From positions 1 to 64,000 of the forward strand of contig NZ_JADWOX010000024.1 in assembly GCF_016135805.1 (NCBI RefSeq): a stretch of DNA of 64,000 nucleotides. The letters run 5' to 3'. Below the pieces are notes generated by a model. That model was not told where the DNA came from, did not search any database, and saw nothing but the letters and a program-made list of their open reading frames with translations. Positions 1 through 7,567 of this stretch are shown here, one piece after another. Position 1 is the first letter of the stretch. Each line of letters opens with the position of its first letter. The stretch is from Caulobacter hibisci. Lineage in GTDB: Bacteria; Pseudomonadota; Alphaproteobacteria; Caulobacterales; Caulobacteraceae. A program made the translations under genes and the position numbers.

Positions 1-168
1 AACGGGACGGGGTCTATTGTGCGGGGGATTTGGACGCGTCTGATCCAGAGATGCGAAAAAGTTATAAGTGGTTGAAACTGTGTGATCTTAGCTCGGGTTT
101 ACCGGGGATGAAGAGCGCTCTATCCCCTTCGGCGGCCATCGCCTCGTCGTACTTCGCCGCCAACCGAT
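1..168. other. Left edge without a recognisable gene
   Basis: No reading frame here shows codon bias or recognisable protein similarity, and no RNA gene fold is evident. It may be intergenic or hold the promoter of a gene lying outside the window. Nothing more can be supported. Confidence 0.5.
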
Positions 169-228
169 CCCTCTCTCTTAGAGAGAGGGAGGGGCCCGCC
201 GCCGCAGGCGGTGGGAGGGTGAGTGGTT
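169..228 (+). repeat. Family A palindromic intergenic repeat, left copy
   Basis: The element begins with the self-complementary block CCCTCTCTCTTAGAGAGAGGG, continues with GGGGCCCGCCGC, a small hairpin and GGTGGGAGGGTGAGTGGTT. A nearly identical copy in inverted orientation lies at 638-695, and two more copies lie at 20373-20430 and 20498-20553. The last bases of the repeat contribute to the stop codon of the DUF559 gene. Confidence 0.85.
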
Positions 229-568
229 ACGGTCTGGCCGATCGGAGCGCGGCCAGAATGCCGTTGGCTGTCCCGCCGGGATCGGCCAGGACCAGGTCGT
301 TGTGGAATCTCAAGACCACGTACCCCAGCCGCTCCAGCGTATCGGTGCGACGGTCGTCGTAGTCTTCGCGGCCGTCATGCGCGGCGCCGTCGAGTTCCAC
401 GATCAGCTTGCCAGCCTCGCAGACGAAGTCAGCGAAATAACGGTCGATCGCAATCTGCCGCATGAACTTGAAGCCGGCGAGGCAGCGGTTGCGGACGAGC
501 GCCCAGAGCGTCTTTTCCGCCAGGGTCTGATGCTGACGAAGGCGGCGGGCGTAGGCTGTCCGGTCCAT
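227..568 (-). CDS. DUF559 domain protein (putative PD-(D/E)XK-type endonuclease fold)
   Basis: A 113-residue protein of the DUF559 family, which is related to Vsr-like and restriction-endonuclease-like folds. The N terminus (RLRQHQTLAEKTLWALVRNR) and the core with FMRQIAIDRYFADFVC, LIVELDGAAHD and LGYVVLRFHN match the family order; the D/E residues of FADFV and IVELDG are the expected metal ligands. ATG at 568 gives the usual family length; a TTG at 604 would add 12 residues but lacks a clear ribosome site. The gene stands alone, enclosed by inverted family A repeats at 169-228 and 638-695, with its stop codon inside the left repeat boundary. Biological role is not established for this family; a link to the repeats is inference. 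Confidence 0.82.
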   Translation of the reverse strand: MDRTAYARRLRQHQTLAEKTLWALVRNRCLAGFKFMRQIAIDRYFADFVCEAGKLIVELDGAAHDGREDYDDRRTDTLERLGYVVLRFHNDLVLADPGGTANGILAALRSARP

Positions 569-637
569 GACCAAAGCCAGGGCACGGCCTTCCAGCGCTC
601 GCAATCATAGGAATTGGGATTTTTCTTTAGGCGGCGA

Positions 638-695
638 AACCACTCACCCTCCCACCGCTTCGCGGCGGGCCCCTCCCTCTCTCTAAGAGAGAGGG
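638..695 (-). repeat. Family A palindromic intergenic repeat, right copy
   Basis: Inverted copy of the element at 169-228, differing mainly in the internal stem-loop (CCGCTTCGCGGCGGG here). Together the two copies form roughly 58-60 bp terminal inverted repeats around the DUF559 gene. Confidence 0.85.
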
Positions 696-715
696 TTTTC
701 CTTAGTGGCTCCGAG

Positions 716-734
716 TGAACCTTTTAACGGTTCA
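716..734. promoter_or_regulatory. Inverted repeat upstream of the BLUF gene (possible operator)
   Basis: TGAACC and GGTTCA are perfect inverted arms separated by 7 bases (ttttaac), about 50 bases before the BLUF start codon. It is not followed by a T tract, so a protein-binding site is more likely than a terminator. No cognate regulator can be named. Confidence 0.4.
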
Positions 735-782
735 GCGCTTTTACCCTCCGGCCCAAGCTTCAGTAATGGCCGAGGACCGTGA

Positions 783-1220
783 ATGACCGACCCGCTGGCC
801 CGGCGCGGCCTCTATCGACTGATCTACGCCAGCCGCGCGACCGATCCGGCCGGCCTGGACGAGGATCTGCCGGCCATCGTCGCCAAGTCGATCCAGAACA
901 ATCGCATCGACGACATCACCGGCTTCCTGGCGGCGGGGGAGGGGCGGTTCCTGCAGGTGCTGGAGGGGCCGGGCCAAGTGGTGGCCGAGGTCTATGAGCG
1001 CATCGGCCGCGATCCGCGCCACGACGAGATCGTGCTGATCGCCGACGGCCTGGCCGAGCGGCGGCTCTTTCGCGACTGGAACATGGGCCAGCGCCGTCTG
1101 GAAGCCGAAGACGCTTCGGCCCTTGCCGAGGTCGGGCTGGAGCACTTCACGCCGGCGGGACTGGACGAGGAGCGGGCCTTGCGCCTGCTGATCACCCTGG
1201 GCGCGCGGCACCTGCGCTAA
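783..1220 (+). CDS. BLUF-domain blue-light sensor protein
   Basis: A 145-residue single-domain flavin photoreceptor. The BLUF domain covers about residues 9-105: Tyr15 (LIYAS) is the conserved flavin-interacting tyrosine, Asn40 lies in NNRIDDITG, Gln58 in GRFLQVLEG, and Trp99/Met101 in FRDWNMG, so all photocycle residues known from AppA-type BLUF domains are present. There is no attached GGDEF, EAL or cyclase domain; such short BLUF proteins act through partner proteins. GAGGA sits 6 bases before the ATG. The gene stands alone between the DUF559 cassette and the convergent clpA, sharing a bidirectional terminator with clpA. The signalling partner cannot be read from the neighbours. Confidence 0.93.
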   Translation: MTDPLARRGLYRLIYASRATDPAGLDEDLPAIVAKSIQNNRIDDITGFLAAGEGRFLQVLEGPGQVVAEVYERIGRDPRHDEIVLIADGLAERRLFRDWNMGQRRLEAEDASALAEVGLEHFTPAGLDEERALRLLITLGARHLR

Positions 1221-1249
1221 AGAAAAAGGCCCGGATCGCTCCGGGCCTT
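1221..1249. terminator. Bidirectional terminator between BLUF gene and clpA
   Basis: AAAAGGCCCGG and CCGGGCCTTTT form an 11-bp stem with a 6-base loop; the A and T tracts make it functional on both strands. It lies between two convergent genes. Confidence 0.85.
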
Positions 1250-1274
1250 TTCCCTATTCAGGCGACGCTTGGCC

Positions 1275-3596
1275 TCATTCGGCCAGGGCCGGCTCTTCGG
1301 CGTCGTCCGACTTGGCGGACTTGCCTTCCGAGGCGCTTTCGATCTCGAAGCCGATCTTGCCGTTCTCGAGCACCACCTTGACGTGGCCCCCGCGGATCAG
1401 GCGGCCGAACAGGATGTCGTCGGCCAGCGGCTTCTTGATGTGCTCCTGGATGACCCGGGCCAGCGGACGGGCGCCGTAGAGCTCGTCGAAGCCGTTCTTG
1501 GCCAGCCAGTCGGCCGCGTCGTCGGAAAGTTCGATCGTGATGTTGCGGTCGGCCAGTTGGGCCTCCAGCTGCATGACGAACTTCTGCACGACCTGGCGGA
1601 TGATGTCCGCCGTCAGCGGCTTGAAGGCGACGGTTGCATCCAGGCGGTTGCGGAACTCCGGCGTGAACAGGCGCTTGAGGGCGGCCTCTTCCTCGCCTTC
1701 GACCTTGGCCCGGCCGAAACCGATCGACTGCCGCTGGGCGTCGGAGGCCCCCGCATTGGTGGTCATGATCAGGACCACGTTGCGGAAGTCGACCTTCTTG
1801 CCGTTGGAGTCGGTCAGGGTGCCGTGGTCCATGACCTGCAGCAGGATGTTGTAGATGTCGCTGTGGGCCTTCTCGATCTCGTCGAGCAGGACGACCGCGT
1901 GCGGATGCTGATCGACGGCGTCGGTCAGCTGGCCGCCCTGGTCGTAGCCTACATAGCCGGGAGGGGCGCCGATCAGGCGGCTCACGGTATGGCGCTCCAT
2001 GTACTCCGACATGTCGAAGCGGATCATCTCGATGCCAAGCGTCTGGGCCAGCTGCTTGGCGGCTTCGGTCTTGCCGACGCCGGTGGGGCCGCTGAACAGA
2101 TAGGAGCCGATCGGCTTGTTCGGATCGCGCAGGCCCGCCCGCGCCAGCTTCATGGCCGAGGACAGCTGGAGCAGCGCCTCGTCCTGCCCGAACACGGCGC
2201 GCTTCAGATCGGCCTCGAGTTCCTTGAGGGCCTCGGTGTCCGACTTGCTGACCGATTTCGGCGGGATGCGGGCGATCTTGGCGACGACGGCCTCGATCTC
2301 CTTGACGCCGATGGTCTTCTTGCGACGGCTTTCCGGCAGCAGCATCTGGCCCGCGCCCGCCTCGTCGATCACGTCGATCGCCTTGTCGGGCAGCTTGCGG
2401 TCGGTGATGTACTTGGCCGACAGCTCCACCGCGACCTTCAGGGCCTCGGCGGTGTACTTCAGCTTGTGGAAGTCCTCGTAGTAGGTTTTCAGGCCCTTGA
2501 GGATCTTGATGGTGTCTTCCACCGTCGGCTCGTTGACGTCGATCTTCTGGAAGCGACGGACCAGGGCCCGATCCTTCTCGAAGTGCTGACGGAACTCCTT
2601 GTAGGTCGTTGAGCCCATGCAGCGCAGGGTGCCCGAGGCCAGGGCCGGCTTCAGCAGGTTGGAGGCGTCCATGGCCCCGCCGCTGGTGGCGCCGGCGCCG
2701 ATCACGGTGTGGATCTCGTCGATGAACAGCACCGCGTTGGGGTGGCTCTCGAGTTCCTTGACCACCTGCTTGACGCGTTCCTCGAAGTCGCCGCGATAGC
2801 GGGTGCCGGCCAGCAGCGCGCCCATGTCGAGCGAGTAGATGGTGGCTTCCGCCAGGACTTCGGGGACCTGGTGGGTGATGATCTTGCGCGCCAGGCCCTC
2901 GGCGATGGCGGTCTTGCCGACGCCGGGGTCGCCCACCAGCAGCGGGTTGTTCTTGGTGCGACGGCACAGGATCTGGATCGCGCGTTCGACTTCGTTCGCG
3001 CGGCCGATCAGGGGGTCGACCTTGCCCTGGCGGGCCTTTTCGTTGAGGTCGACGCAATAGGCCTCAAGGGCCTCGCCGCCGGTCTTGGTGTTGGGCTTTT
3101 CCTGGTCTTCCTCGACCGCGGTCGCGCCCTTGGCGGCCTTGGGCTCGGAAGCCCCGGCCTTCTTGGCGATGCCGTGGGCGATGAAGTTCACCGCGTCGTA
3201 CCGCGTCATGTCCTGCTCTTGCAGGAAGTAGGCGGCGTGGCTCTCGCGCTCGGAGAAGATGGCGACCAGCACGTTGGCGCCGGTGACCTCCTCGCGGCCC
3301 GAGGACTGGACGTGGATGACGGCGCGCTGGATCACGCGCTGGAAGCCGGCCGTGGGCTTGGCGTCCTCTTCGTCGTCGACCACCAGGGAGGAGAGTTCGA
3401 CGTCGAGATAGTTGACCAGGCTCTTCTTGAGCGCGGTCAGGTCGACGTCGCAGGCCCGCATGACGCCGGCGGCGTCGTCATCGTCGGTGAGCGACAACAG
3501 CAGGTGTTCGAGGGTCGCGTATTCGTGCTTTCGCTGGTTCGCGTAGGCGACGGCGCGGTGCAGGGATTCTTCGAGAGGACGCGAAAAAGAGGGCAA
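1275..3596 (-). CDS. clpA: ATP-dependent Clp protease ATP-binding subunit ClpA
   Basis: The AAA+ unfoldase that feeds substrates into ClpP, with ClpS as adaptor. An N-terminal Clp repeat domain (about residues 1-145) precedes D1, with Walker A GDPGVGKT and Walker B VLFIDEIHT, and D2, with Walker A GPTGVGKT and VVLLDEIEKA. The IGFG loop that docks on ClpP is visible in QRQSIGFGRAK. The best start is TTG at 3596: it gives the normal N terminus LPSFSRPLEESL, AGGAG lies 7 bases upstream, and it leaves a short gap after clpS. An ATG at 3629 would overlap clpS and add 11 unusual residues. Predicted length is 773 residues, typical of alphaproteobacterial ClpA. It is probably cotranscribed with clpS. 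Confidence 0.97.
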   Translation of the reverse strand: MPSFSRPLEESLHRAVAYANQRKHEYATLEHLLLSLTDDDDAAGVMRACDVDLTALKKSLVNYLDVELSSLVVDDEEDAKPTAGFQRVIQRAVIHVQSSGREEVTGANVLVAIFSERESHAAYFLQEQDMTRYDAVNFIAHGIAKKAGASEPKAAKGATAVEEDQEKPNTKTGGEALEAYCVDLNEKARQGKVDPLIGRANEVERAIQILCRRTKNNPLLVGDPGVGKTAIAEGLARKIITHQVPEVLAEATIYSLDMGALLAGTRYRGDFEERVKQVVKELESHPNAVLFIDEIHTVIGAGATSGGAMDASNLLKPALASGTLRCMGSTTYKEFRQHFEKDRALVRRFQKIDVNEPTVEDTIKILKGLKTYYEDFHKLKYTAEALKVAVELSAKYITDRKLPDKAIDVIDEAGAGQMLLPESRRKKTIGVKEIEAVVAKIARIPPKSVSKSDTEALKELEADLKRAVFGQDEALLQLSSAMKLARAGLRDPNKPIGSYLFSGPTGVGKTEAAKQLAQTLGIEMIRFDMSEYMERHTVSRLIGAPPGYVGYDQGGQLTDAVDQHPHAVVLLDEIEKAHSDIYNILLQVMDHGTLTDSNGKKVDFRNVVLIMTTNAGASDAQRQSIGFGRAKVEGEEEAALKRLFTPEFRNRLDATVAFKPLTADIIRQVVQKFVMQLEAQLADRNITIELSDDAADWLAKNGFDELYGARPLARVIQEHIKKPLADDILFGRLIRGGHVKVVLENGKIGFEIESASEGKSAKSDDAEEPALAE

Positions 3597-3607
3597 GGGG
3601 AGGCTCC

Positions 3608-3937
3608 TCAATCCTTTTCCATGGTGCACTGCAGCGGGTGCTGATGTCTGCGAGCTGAGTCGATCACTTGGGCAACCTTGGTCTCGGCGACTTCATAAGT
3701 GAAAACGCCGCAGACCCCGACACCGTTCTGGTGAACGTGCAACATGATCCTAGTCGCGTCTTCGCGCGACTTGTTGAAGAATCGTTCGAGCACGTAAACG
3801 ACGAACTCCATGGGGGTGTAGTCGTCGTTAAGGATCAGTACGCGATACAACGAGGGCTTCTGCGTCTTCGGCTTCACTTCCGTGACGACCGAAGAGCCCG
3901 CGCCGTTATTTTGTCCGCCTTGCTTTCGCTCGGCCAT
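3608..3937 (-). CDS. clpS: ATP-dependent Clp protease adaptor ClpS
   Basis: A 109-residue adaptor that delivers N-degron substrates to ClpA. The core SLYRVLILNDDYTPMEFVVY, the helix ERFFNKSREDATRIMLHVHQNG and the end YEVAETKVAQVIDSARRHQHPLQC are highly characteristic; the DDYTPMEFV segment forms part of the N-end-residue pocket. ATG at 3937 is preferred because it gives MAERKQGG and is preceded by GGGAG; an upstream ATG at 4042 would add 35 residues without family support. It is the first gene of the clpS-clpA pair, 11 bases from the clpA TTG start. Confidence 0.97.
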   Translation of the reverse strand: MAERKQGGQNNGAGSSVVTEVKPKTQKPSLYRVLILNDDYTPMEFVVYVLERFFNKSREDATRIMLHVHQNGVGVCGVFTYEVAETKVAQVIDSARRHQHPLQCTMEKD

Positions 3938-4156
3938 CGACCGCTTTCTCCCGGCGGGCAAATCACCCGCCTTGTTGTGAATTAGATATGGCAAAGCGGC
4001 GGCTTGGGAAGAGGCCGCCGCCCGACTGCGCCGCTTTAACACAGGGGCGCCCTCGAAATCGGCTTCACGTTTGGGAGAGCGGCGAAGGGGGCCAGTGCGT
4101 TCCCGCGGCGAGGCTGCGAAATGGTGTGCGGCGTGGTGTCGCGCAAGGGGGAGTGT

Positions 4157-4283
4157 CCGCTTCGCGGCCCCCTCAGTCGGCTTTGCCGACAGCTCCCCCA
4201 GAGGGGGAGCATCTGCGCGGCATGGATCCTCCCCCTTTGGGGGAGGTGGCCCAGAGGGCCGGAGGGGGCCGCGAAGCGGCTAG
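4157..4283. repeat. Family B palindromic repeat pair
   Basis: The outer arms CCGCTTCGCGGCCCCCT and AGGGGGCCGCGAAGCGG are perfect inverted repeats about 85 bases apart. Inside lie GCTCCCCCAGAGGGGGAGC and CCTCCCCCTTTGGGGGAGG hairpins. Related elements occur at 48194-48327 and 57971-58085. The right end overlaps the stop codon of the TrmH-family gene. The stretch 3938-4156, upstream of clpS, holds no gene I can support. Confidence 0.8.
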
Positions 4284-5071
4284 CCCGTCACCGTGTAGAT
4301 CATGATCCCCGTGGCCACCGACAGGTTCAGGCTGTCGGCGCGGCCGCGCATGGGGATCTTGACGTTGACGTCGCAGGCGGCGGCCAGTTCGGGGGGCAGG
4401 CCCTGCTGCTCGTTGCCCATCAGGATCAGCGACGGCTTCACGTAGTCGGCGCTCTTGTGGTCGACCGTGGCGGTCAGCAGGGTGCCGACGACGCTGCCGG
4501 GCCATTCCTCGCGCCAGGCCAGGAACTCCTGGATGGTGGCCTTGGCGATCTTGACGGCAAAGACCGAGCCCATGGTCGCCCGCACGCCCTCGACCGAATA
4601 GGGATCGACGCAGTCGCCGACCAGGATCACCCCGCCGGCGCCGGCCGCGTCGGCCGTGCGGATGATGGTGCCCAGGTTGCCCGGATCGCGGACGGCCTGC
4701 AGGGCCACCCAGCAGTCGGCGCTCTGCGGCACGATGGCCGACAGCGGCGTGTAGACCTGACGGAAGACGCCGACCACGGCCTGGGGATTGTCGCGGCGCG
4801 AGACCTTTTCGAGGATCTCGCGATTGACCTCGATGACCTCGCCGCCGGCGCCGGCGCAGGCCTTGGCGGCCTTTTGCAGCATCGGGTGGTCGGCGGCGTC
4901 GGGGCCGTACATCAGGATCTTGGGCGCGTGGCCGCAGTCGATCGCCTCGATGACGATCTTCAGGCCCTCGGCCAGGAACAGGCCGCTGTCCTCGCGCTCC
5001 TTGCGCATGTGCAGGGCGCGGACGGCCTTGACCGTGGCGTTGGTCAGGGAGGTGACGGTCTTGACGCTCAT
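4280..5071 (-). CDS. TrmH/SpoU-family RNA 2'-O-methyltransferase
   Basis: A 263-residue SPOUT-fold enzyme predicted to methylate a ribose in rRNA or tRNA using S-adenosylmethionine. The N-terminal substrate-binding domain (about residues 1-105, LFLAEGLKIVIEAID) is followed by the SpoU domain with the three motifs NLGTIIRTADAAG, ILMGNEQQGLP and IPMRGRADSLNLSVATGIMIY; the arginine of motif 1 and the knot residues are intact. ATG at 5071 lies 8 bases beyond the stop of the upstream methyltransferase gene and follows a GAGAG sequence. It ends a minus-strand run of three genes. The exact target nucleotide cannot be read from sequence. Confidence 0.92.
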   Translation of the reverse strand: MSVKTVTSLTNATVKAVRALHMRKEREDSGLFLAEGLKIVIEAIDCGHAPKILMYGPDAADHPMLQKAAKACAGAGGEVIEVNREILEKVSRRDNPQAVVGVFRQVYTPLSAIVPQSADCWVALQAVRDPGNLGTIIRTADAAGAGGVILVGDCVDPYSVEGVRATMGSVFAVKIAKATIQEFLAWREEWPGSVVGTLLTATVDHKSADYVKPSLILMGNEQQGLPPELAAACDVNVKIPMRGRADSLNLSVATGIMIYTVTG

Positions 5072-5079
5072 CTTCTCTC

Positions 5080-5991
5080 TCAAGCCTCCGACGACCAGCG
5101 GGCGAAGAACGACAGGCCGATCTGGCGGTCGCCCTTGTCCTCCACCAGGGACAGCTCGCCCCAGTCGATGACGCCGGCCCGTTCGGTCAGCGCCTGGGCC
5201 AGCAGGCCCGACATCGCCGCGCCCGAGACGCGGGCGGCATAGGCGTTCATCAGCAGGAAGTCGGCGTCCTCGGCCAGCAGCTGGGCGCAGTCGGCGGTCA
5301 GGGCCGGCAGGTCCTCGAACAGGCGCCAGACCTCGCCGTCGGGGCCGCGGCCGAATTTCGGCGGATCCAGGATGATGCCGTCATAGACGTTGCCGCGGCG
5401 CACCTCGCGGGCGACGAAGCGGCGGGCGTCCTCGACGATCCAGCGGATCGGCTTGTCGGCCAGGCCGGCGAAGGCGGCGTTCTCGCGCGCGAAGCCGACC
5501 GACTTCTTGGAGGCGTCGACGTGGGTGACGTGGGCGCCGGCCGCCGCGCAGACCAGGCTGGCGACGCCCGTGTAGCCGAACAGGTTGAGGATGCGGGGCT
5601 GGCGGCCGCGGGCCTTCACGAAGGCGCGTACGCGCTCGTCCTGCCAGGCCCAGTTGGCGGCTTGTTCGGGGAAGAAGGCCAGGTGGCGGAAGGGCGTGAA
5701 CTGGCCGTGGAACTTGGCCTCGCCCCAGGCCAGGTCGAACTTCTCGATCGGCTTGCCGCGGAAGCGCCAGCGGCCGGCCTCTTCCTCGTCGGCGGGGTCG
5801 AACACGGCGTCGGCCTCGTCCCAGGCGCTGGCCGGCAGGCGCGGCTCCCAGAAGCACTGCGGCTCGGGACGGACGACGGTGTAGCGGCCGTAGCGCTCCA
5901 GCTTCTTGCCGCGCCCGCTGTCCAGCAGGGCGTAGTCGGCCCAGCCGGTGGTGCGCATGACGAGGGGAGAGGCGGCGATGGTCGGGTGCAT
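5080..5991 (-). CDS. Class I SAM-dependent methyltransferase (RlmI/RlmK-like)
   Basis: A 303-residue Rossmann-fold methyltransferase resembling the catalytic domain of 23S rRNA m5C methyltransferases. Visible motifs are ILNLFGYTGVASLVCAAAGA (SAM-binding motif I), VDASKKSVGFARENA (motif II), WIVEDARRFV (motif III) and the catalytic-type YDGIILDPPKFGRG (motif IV). No PUA domain precedes it; the N terminus is a short beta region (MHPTIAASPLVMRTTGWADYAL). The start at 5991 is chosen over 5958 because it leaves a normal 17-base gap to the glycosyltransferase gene, although neither has a strong ribosome site. The next gene downstream is another RNA methyltransferase, suggesting a shared role in ribosome modification. 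Confidence 0.9.
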   Translation of the reverse strand: MHPTIAASPLVMRTTGWADYALLDSGRGKKLERYGRYTVVRPEPQCFWEPRLPASAWDEADAVFDPADEEEAGRWRFRGKPIEKFDLAWGEAKFHGQFTPFRHLAFFPEQAANWAWQDERVRAFVKARGRQPRILNLFGYTGVASLVCAAAGAHVTHVDASKKSVGFARENAAFAGLADKPIRWIVEDARRFVAREVRRGNVYDGIILDPPKFGRGPDGEVWRLFEDLPALTADCAQLLAEDADFLLMNAYAARVSGAAMSGLLAQALTERAGVIDWGELSLVEDKGDRQIGLSFFARWSSEA

Positions 5992-6008
5992 GGCCACGCC
6001 ATACGCGC

Positions 6009-7421
6009 TCAGCCCAAGCGTCGTCCAGCCCGCGGCGCGTGCGGGGTCTTGTCCCAGTGGTGCGGACGGCGCACGAACTGCCACAGCGCATGGCATCCGG
6101 CCCAGCCCTGGGCGAGCCAGATCCCCGGCATGGCCAGCAGGTCCAGCCACCTGGCCGAGCCGCCCGCGCGGCGGCGTCCGACGACGGCGGCGATGGCCGA
6201 GCCGCCCCAGGCGTAGAGCAGCAGGCACAGCCCCAGACCGTCGATCGCCGCTTGGCCGTCGGGCAGCAGGTCCAGCAGGAGCATCAGCACCACGACCGCG
6301 AAGATCGGCGCATGCAGGTGGACCGAGGTCAGGGACAGGAACAGCGTCAGGAACAGGGCCAGGGCCACGCGTGGTCGTCGGATCGCCGGGCCGCGCGCAT
6401 GGACCAGCAGGGTCTGCAAATGCCCCTTGATCCAGCGCGCCCGCTGCGGCCGCCAGACGCTCCACTGGGTCGGGGCGGTCTCCAGCGTCGGCCGCTCGAT
6501 GACGTCGACCGCGCAGCCGGCGGCCGCGAGGCGGAAGCCGACGTCGGCGTCCTCGGTGACATTGTAGGCGTCCCACCCGCCAATGGCGCGCAGTTGGGCC
6601 ACCCGGAAGTGATTGCTGGTGCCGCCCAGCGGAAAGGTCAGCCGCCAGCGGGCCAGGGCCGGCAGCAGCACCTCGAAATGGGCGGCGTATTCCTGCTGGA
6701 ACTGGCGGGCGAGAAAGCCGGAGATGGCCGGGATCTCGATGCGCAGCGGCGCTTGCAGGCAGGCCAGGATCTCGGGTCCCGCGGCGAAGCGGGCGGCGGC
6801 TTCGCGCAGCTGGCCCGAATCGGGCGCGTCCTCGGCGTCGTAGATCACCAGCAGCTCGCCGCGCGCCCGCTCCAGGGCGTGGTTGCAGGCGCGCGGCTTG
6901 GTCTTGGGGCCGCCGGCCGGCACGACCAGCACCTGGATGAAGGCCGGCAGGTCCAGGGCGTGGAAGGCCGCCAGGGTCTCGGCGTCGTCGGCCTCCAGCA
7001 CGATCAGCACCTGCAGGCGGTCGCGCGGATAGTCGAGGCGGCCGAGATTGGCCACCAGCTCGGCGGCGATCGAGGCTTCCTTGTAGAGCGGCGCGATGAC
7101 CGTGTAGGCGGGCAGGGCATCGTCCGGCAGCGGCGGGGCGGACCCTTGCCGGCGCGGCGTGCAGGCGGCCGCCAGGCGTAAGGTCGCCAGCAGGGCGAAG
7201 AGCAGCACGCCCGTCCATCGCAGCGCCTCCAGCGTGACGGCCGGCGCCAGCACCAAGCCCACGGCCAGACCGAGGGCCAAGGCGGCCAGCGTAGCACCCT
7301 GGGGCGGGCTCAGCCGGCGATGGGCGCCGTCGAGGACGGGCCAGGGCTGGAGGTCGGGCGCAGGTGGCAGGACATGATGGTCCTGCTCCTCGATATGCAG
7401 CCGCCGCTCTTCGCGCGCCAT
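6009..7421 (-). CDS. Membrane-bound family 2 glycosyltransferase
   Basis: A 470-residue processive-type GT2 enzyme. Two membrane segments (about residues 44-85) precede the catalytic domain, which contains YTVIAPLYKEA, the DxD-type YDAEDAPD, the TEDADVGFRL acid motif and the QRARWIKG (Q/RxxRW) motif. Several further membrane segments follow (VALALFLTLFLSLT, IFAVVVLMLLLDLL, LGLCLLLYAWGG). This layout is that of NrfB/cellulose-synthase-like enzymes that polymerise or transfer sugars at the inner membrane. GGGGGAAC precedes the ATG. The product is unknown; no polysaccharide export genes lie nearby. Confidence 0.9.
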   Translation of the reverse strand: MAREERRLHIEEQDHHVLPPAPDLQPWPVLDGAHRRLSPPQGATLAALALGLAVGLVLAPAVTLEALRWTGVLLFALLATLRLAAACTPRRQGSAPPLPDDALPAYTVIAPLYKEASIAAELVANLGRLDYPRDRLQVLIVLEADDAETLAAFHALDLPAFIQVLVVPAGGPKTKPRACNHALERARGELLVIYDAEDAPDSGQLREAAARFAAGPEILACLQAPLRIEIPAISGFLARQFQQEYAAHFEVLLPALARWRLTFPLGGTSNHFRVAQLRAIGGWDAYNVTEDADVGFRLAAAGCAVDVIERPTLETAPTQWSVWRPQRARWIKGHLQTLLVHARGPAIRRPRVALALFLTLFLSLTSVHLHAPIFAVVVLMLLLDLLPDGQAAIDGLGLCLLLYAWGGSAIAAVVGRRRAGGSARWLDLLAMPGIWLAQGWAGCHALWQFVRRPHHWDKTPHAPRAGRRLG

Positions 7422-7525
7422 GTCGTTCCCCCAACCTTGGCCCTTTCGGCGGGAACGACTCGATTAACTCAACTATAAAGTGTCAAATGGAAAAATACGC
7501 GTTCTACGCAAAACCGGCGTTACGC

Positions 7526-7554
7526 TTGTCGGCCCTGGGTGATTCCCGTTTAGT
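7526..7554 (+). promoter_or_regulatory. Possible promoter of the TetR-family gene
   Basis: TTGTCG at 7526-7531 and TTTAGT at 7549-7554 are separated by 17 bases and lie just upstream of the GTG start. Transcription would start near 7561. This is sequence similarity only. Confidence 0.35.
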
Positions 7555-7567
7555 GTGAGGCGGGGAA

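Noticed and set aside
716..734. LexA (SOS) box upstream of the BLUF gene
   Set aside because: Alphaproteobacterial LexA sites are direct repeats GTTC-N7-GTTC; this is an inverted TGAACC/GGTTCA and does not fit.
1269..3060. Long open frames on the plus strand opposite clpA
   Set aside because: They are antisense shadows caused by high third-position GC; clpA has clear motifs and a proper start and terminator.
5080..7434. A single 784-codon open frame covering both the methyltransferase and the glycosyltransferase
   Set aside because: Only its last 303 codons encode a recognisable protein; the upstream part is an out-of-frame reading of the glycosyltransferase gene.
7464..7480. CtrA-type site near TTAACTCAACTATAA
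   Set aside because: The second half is ATAA instead of TTAA and there is no supporting second site.
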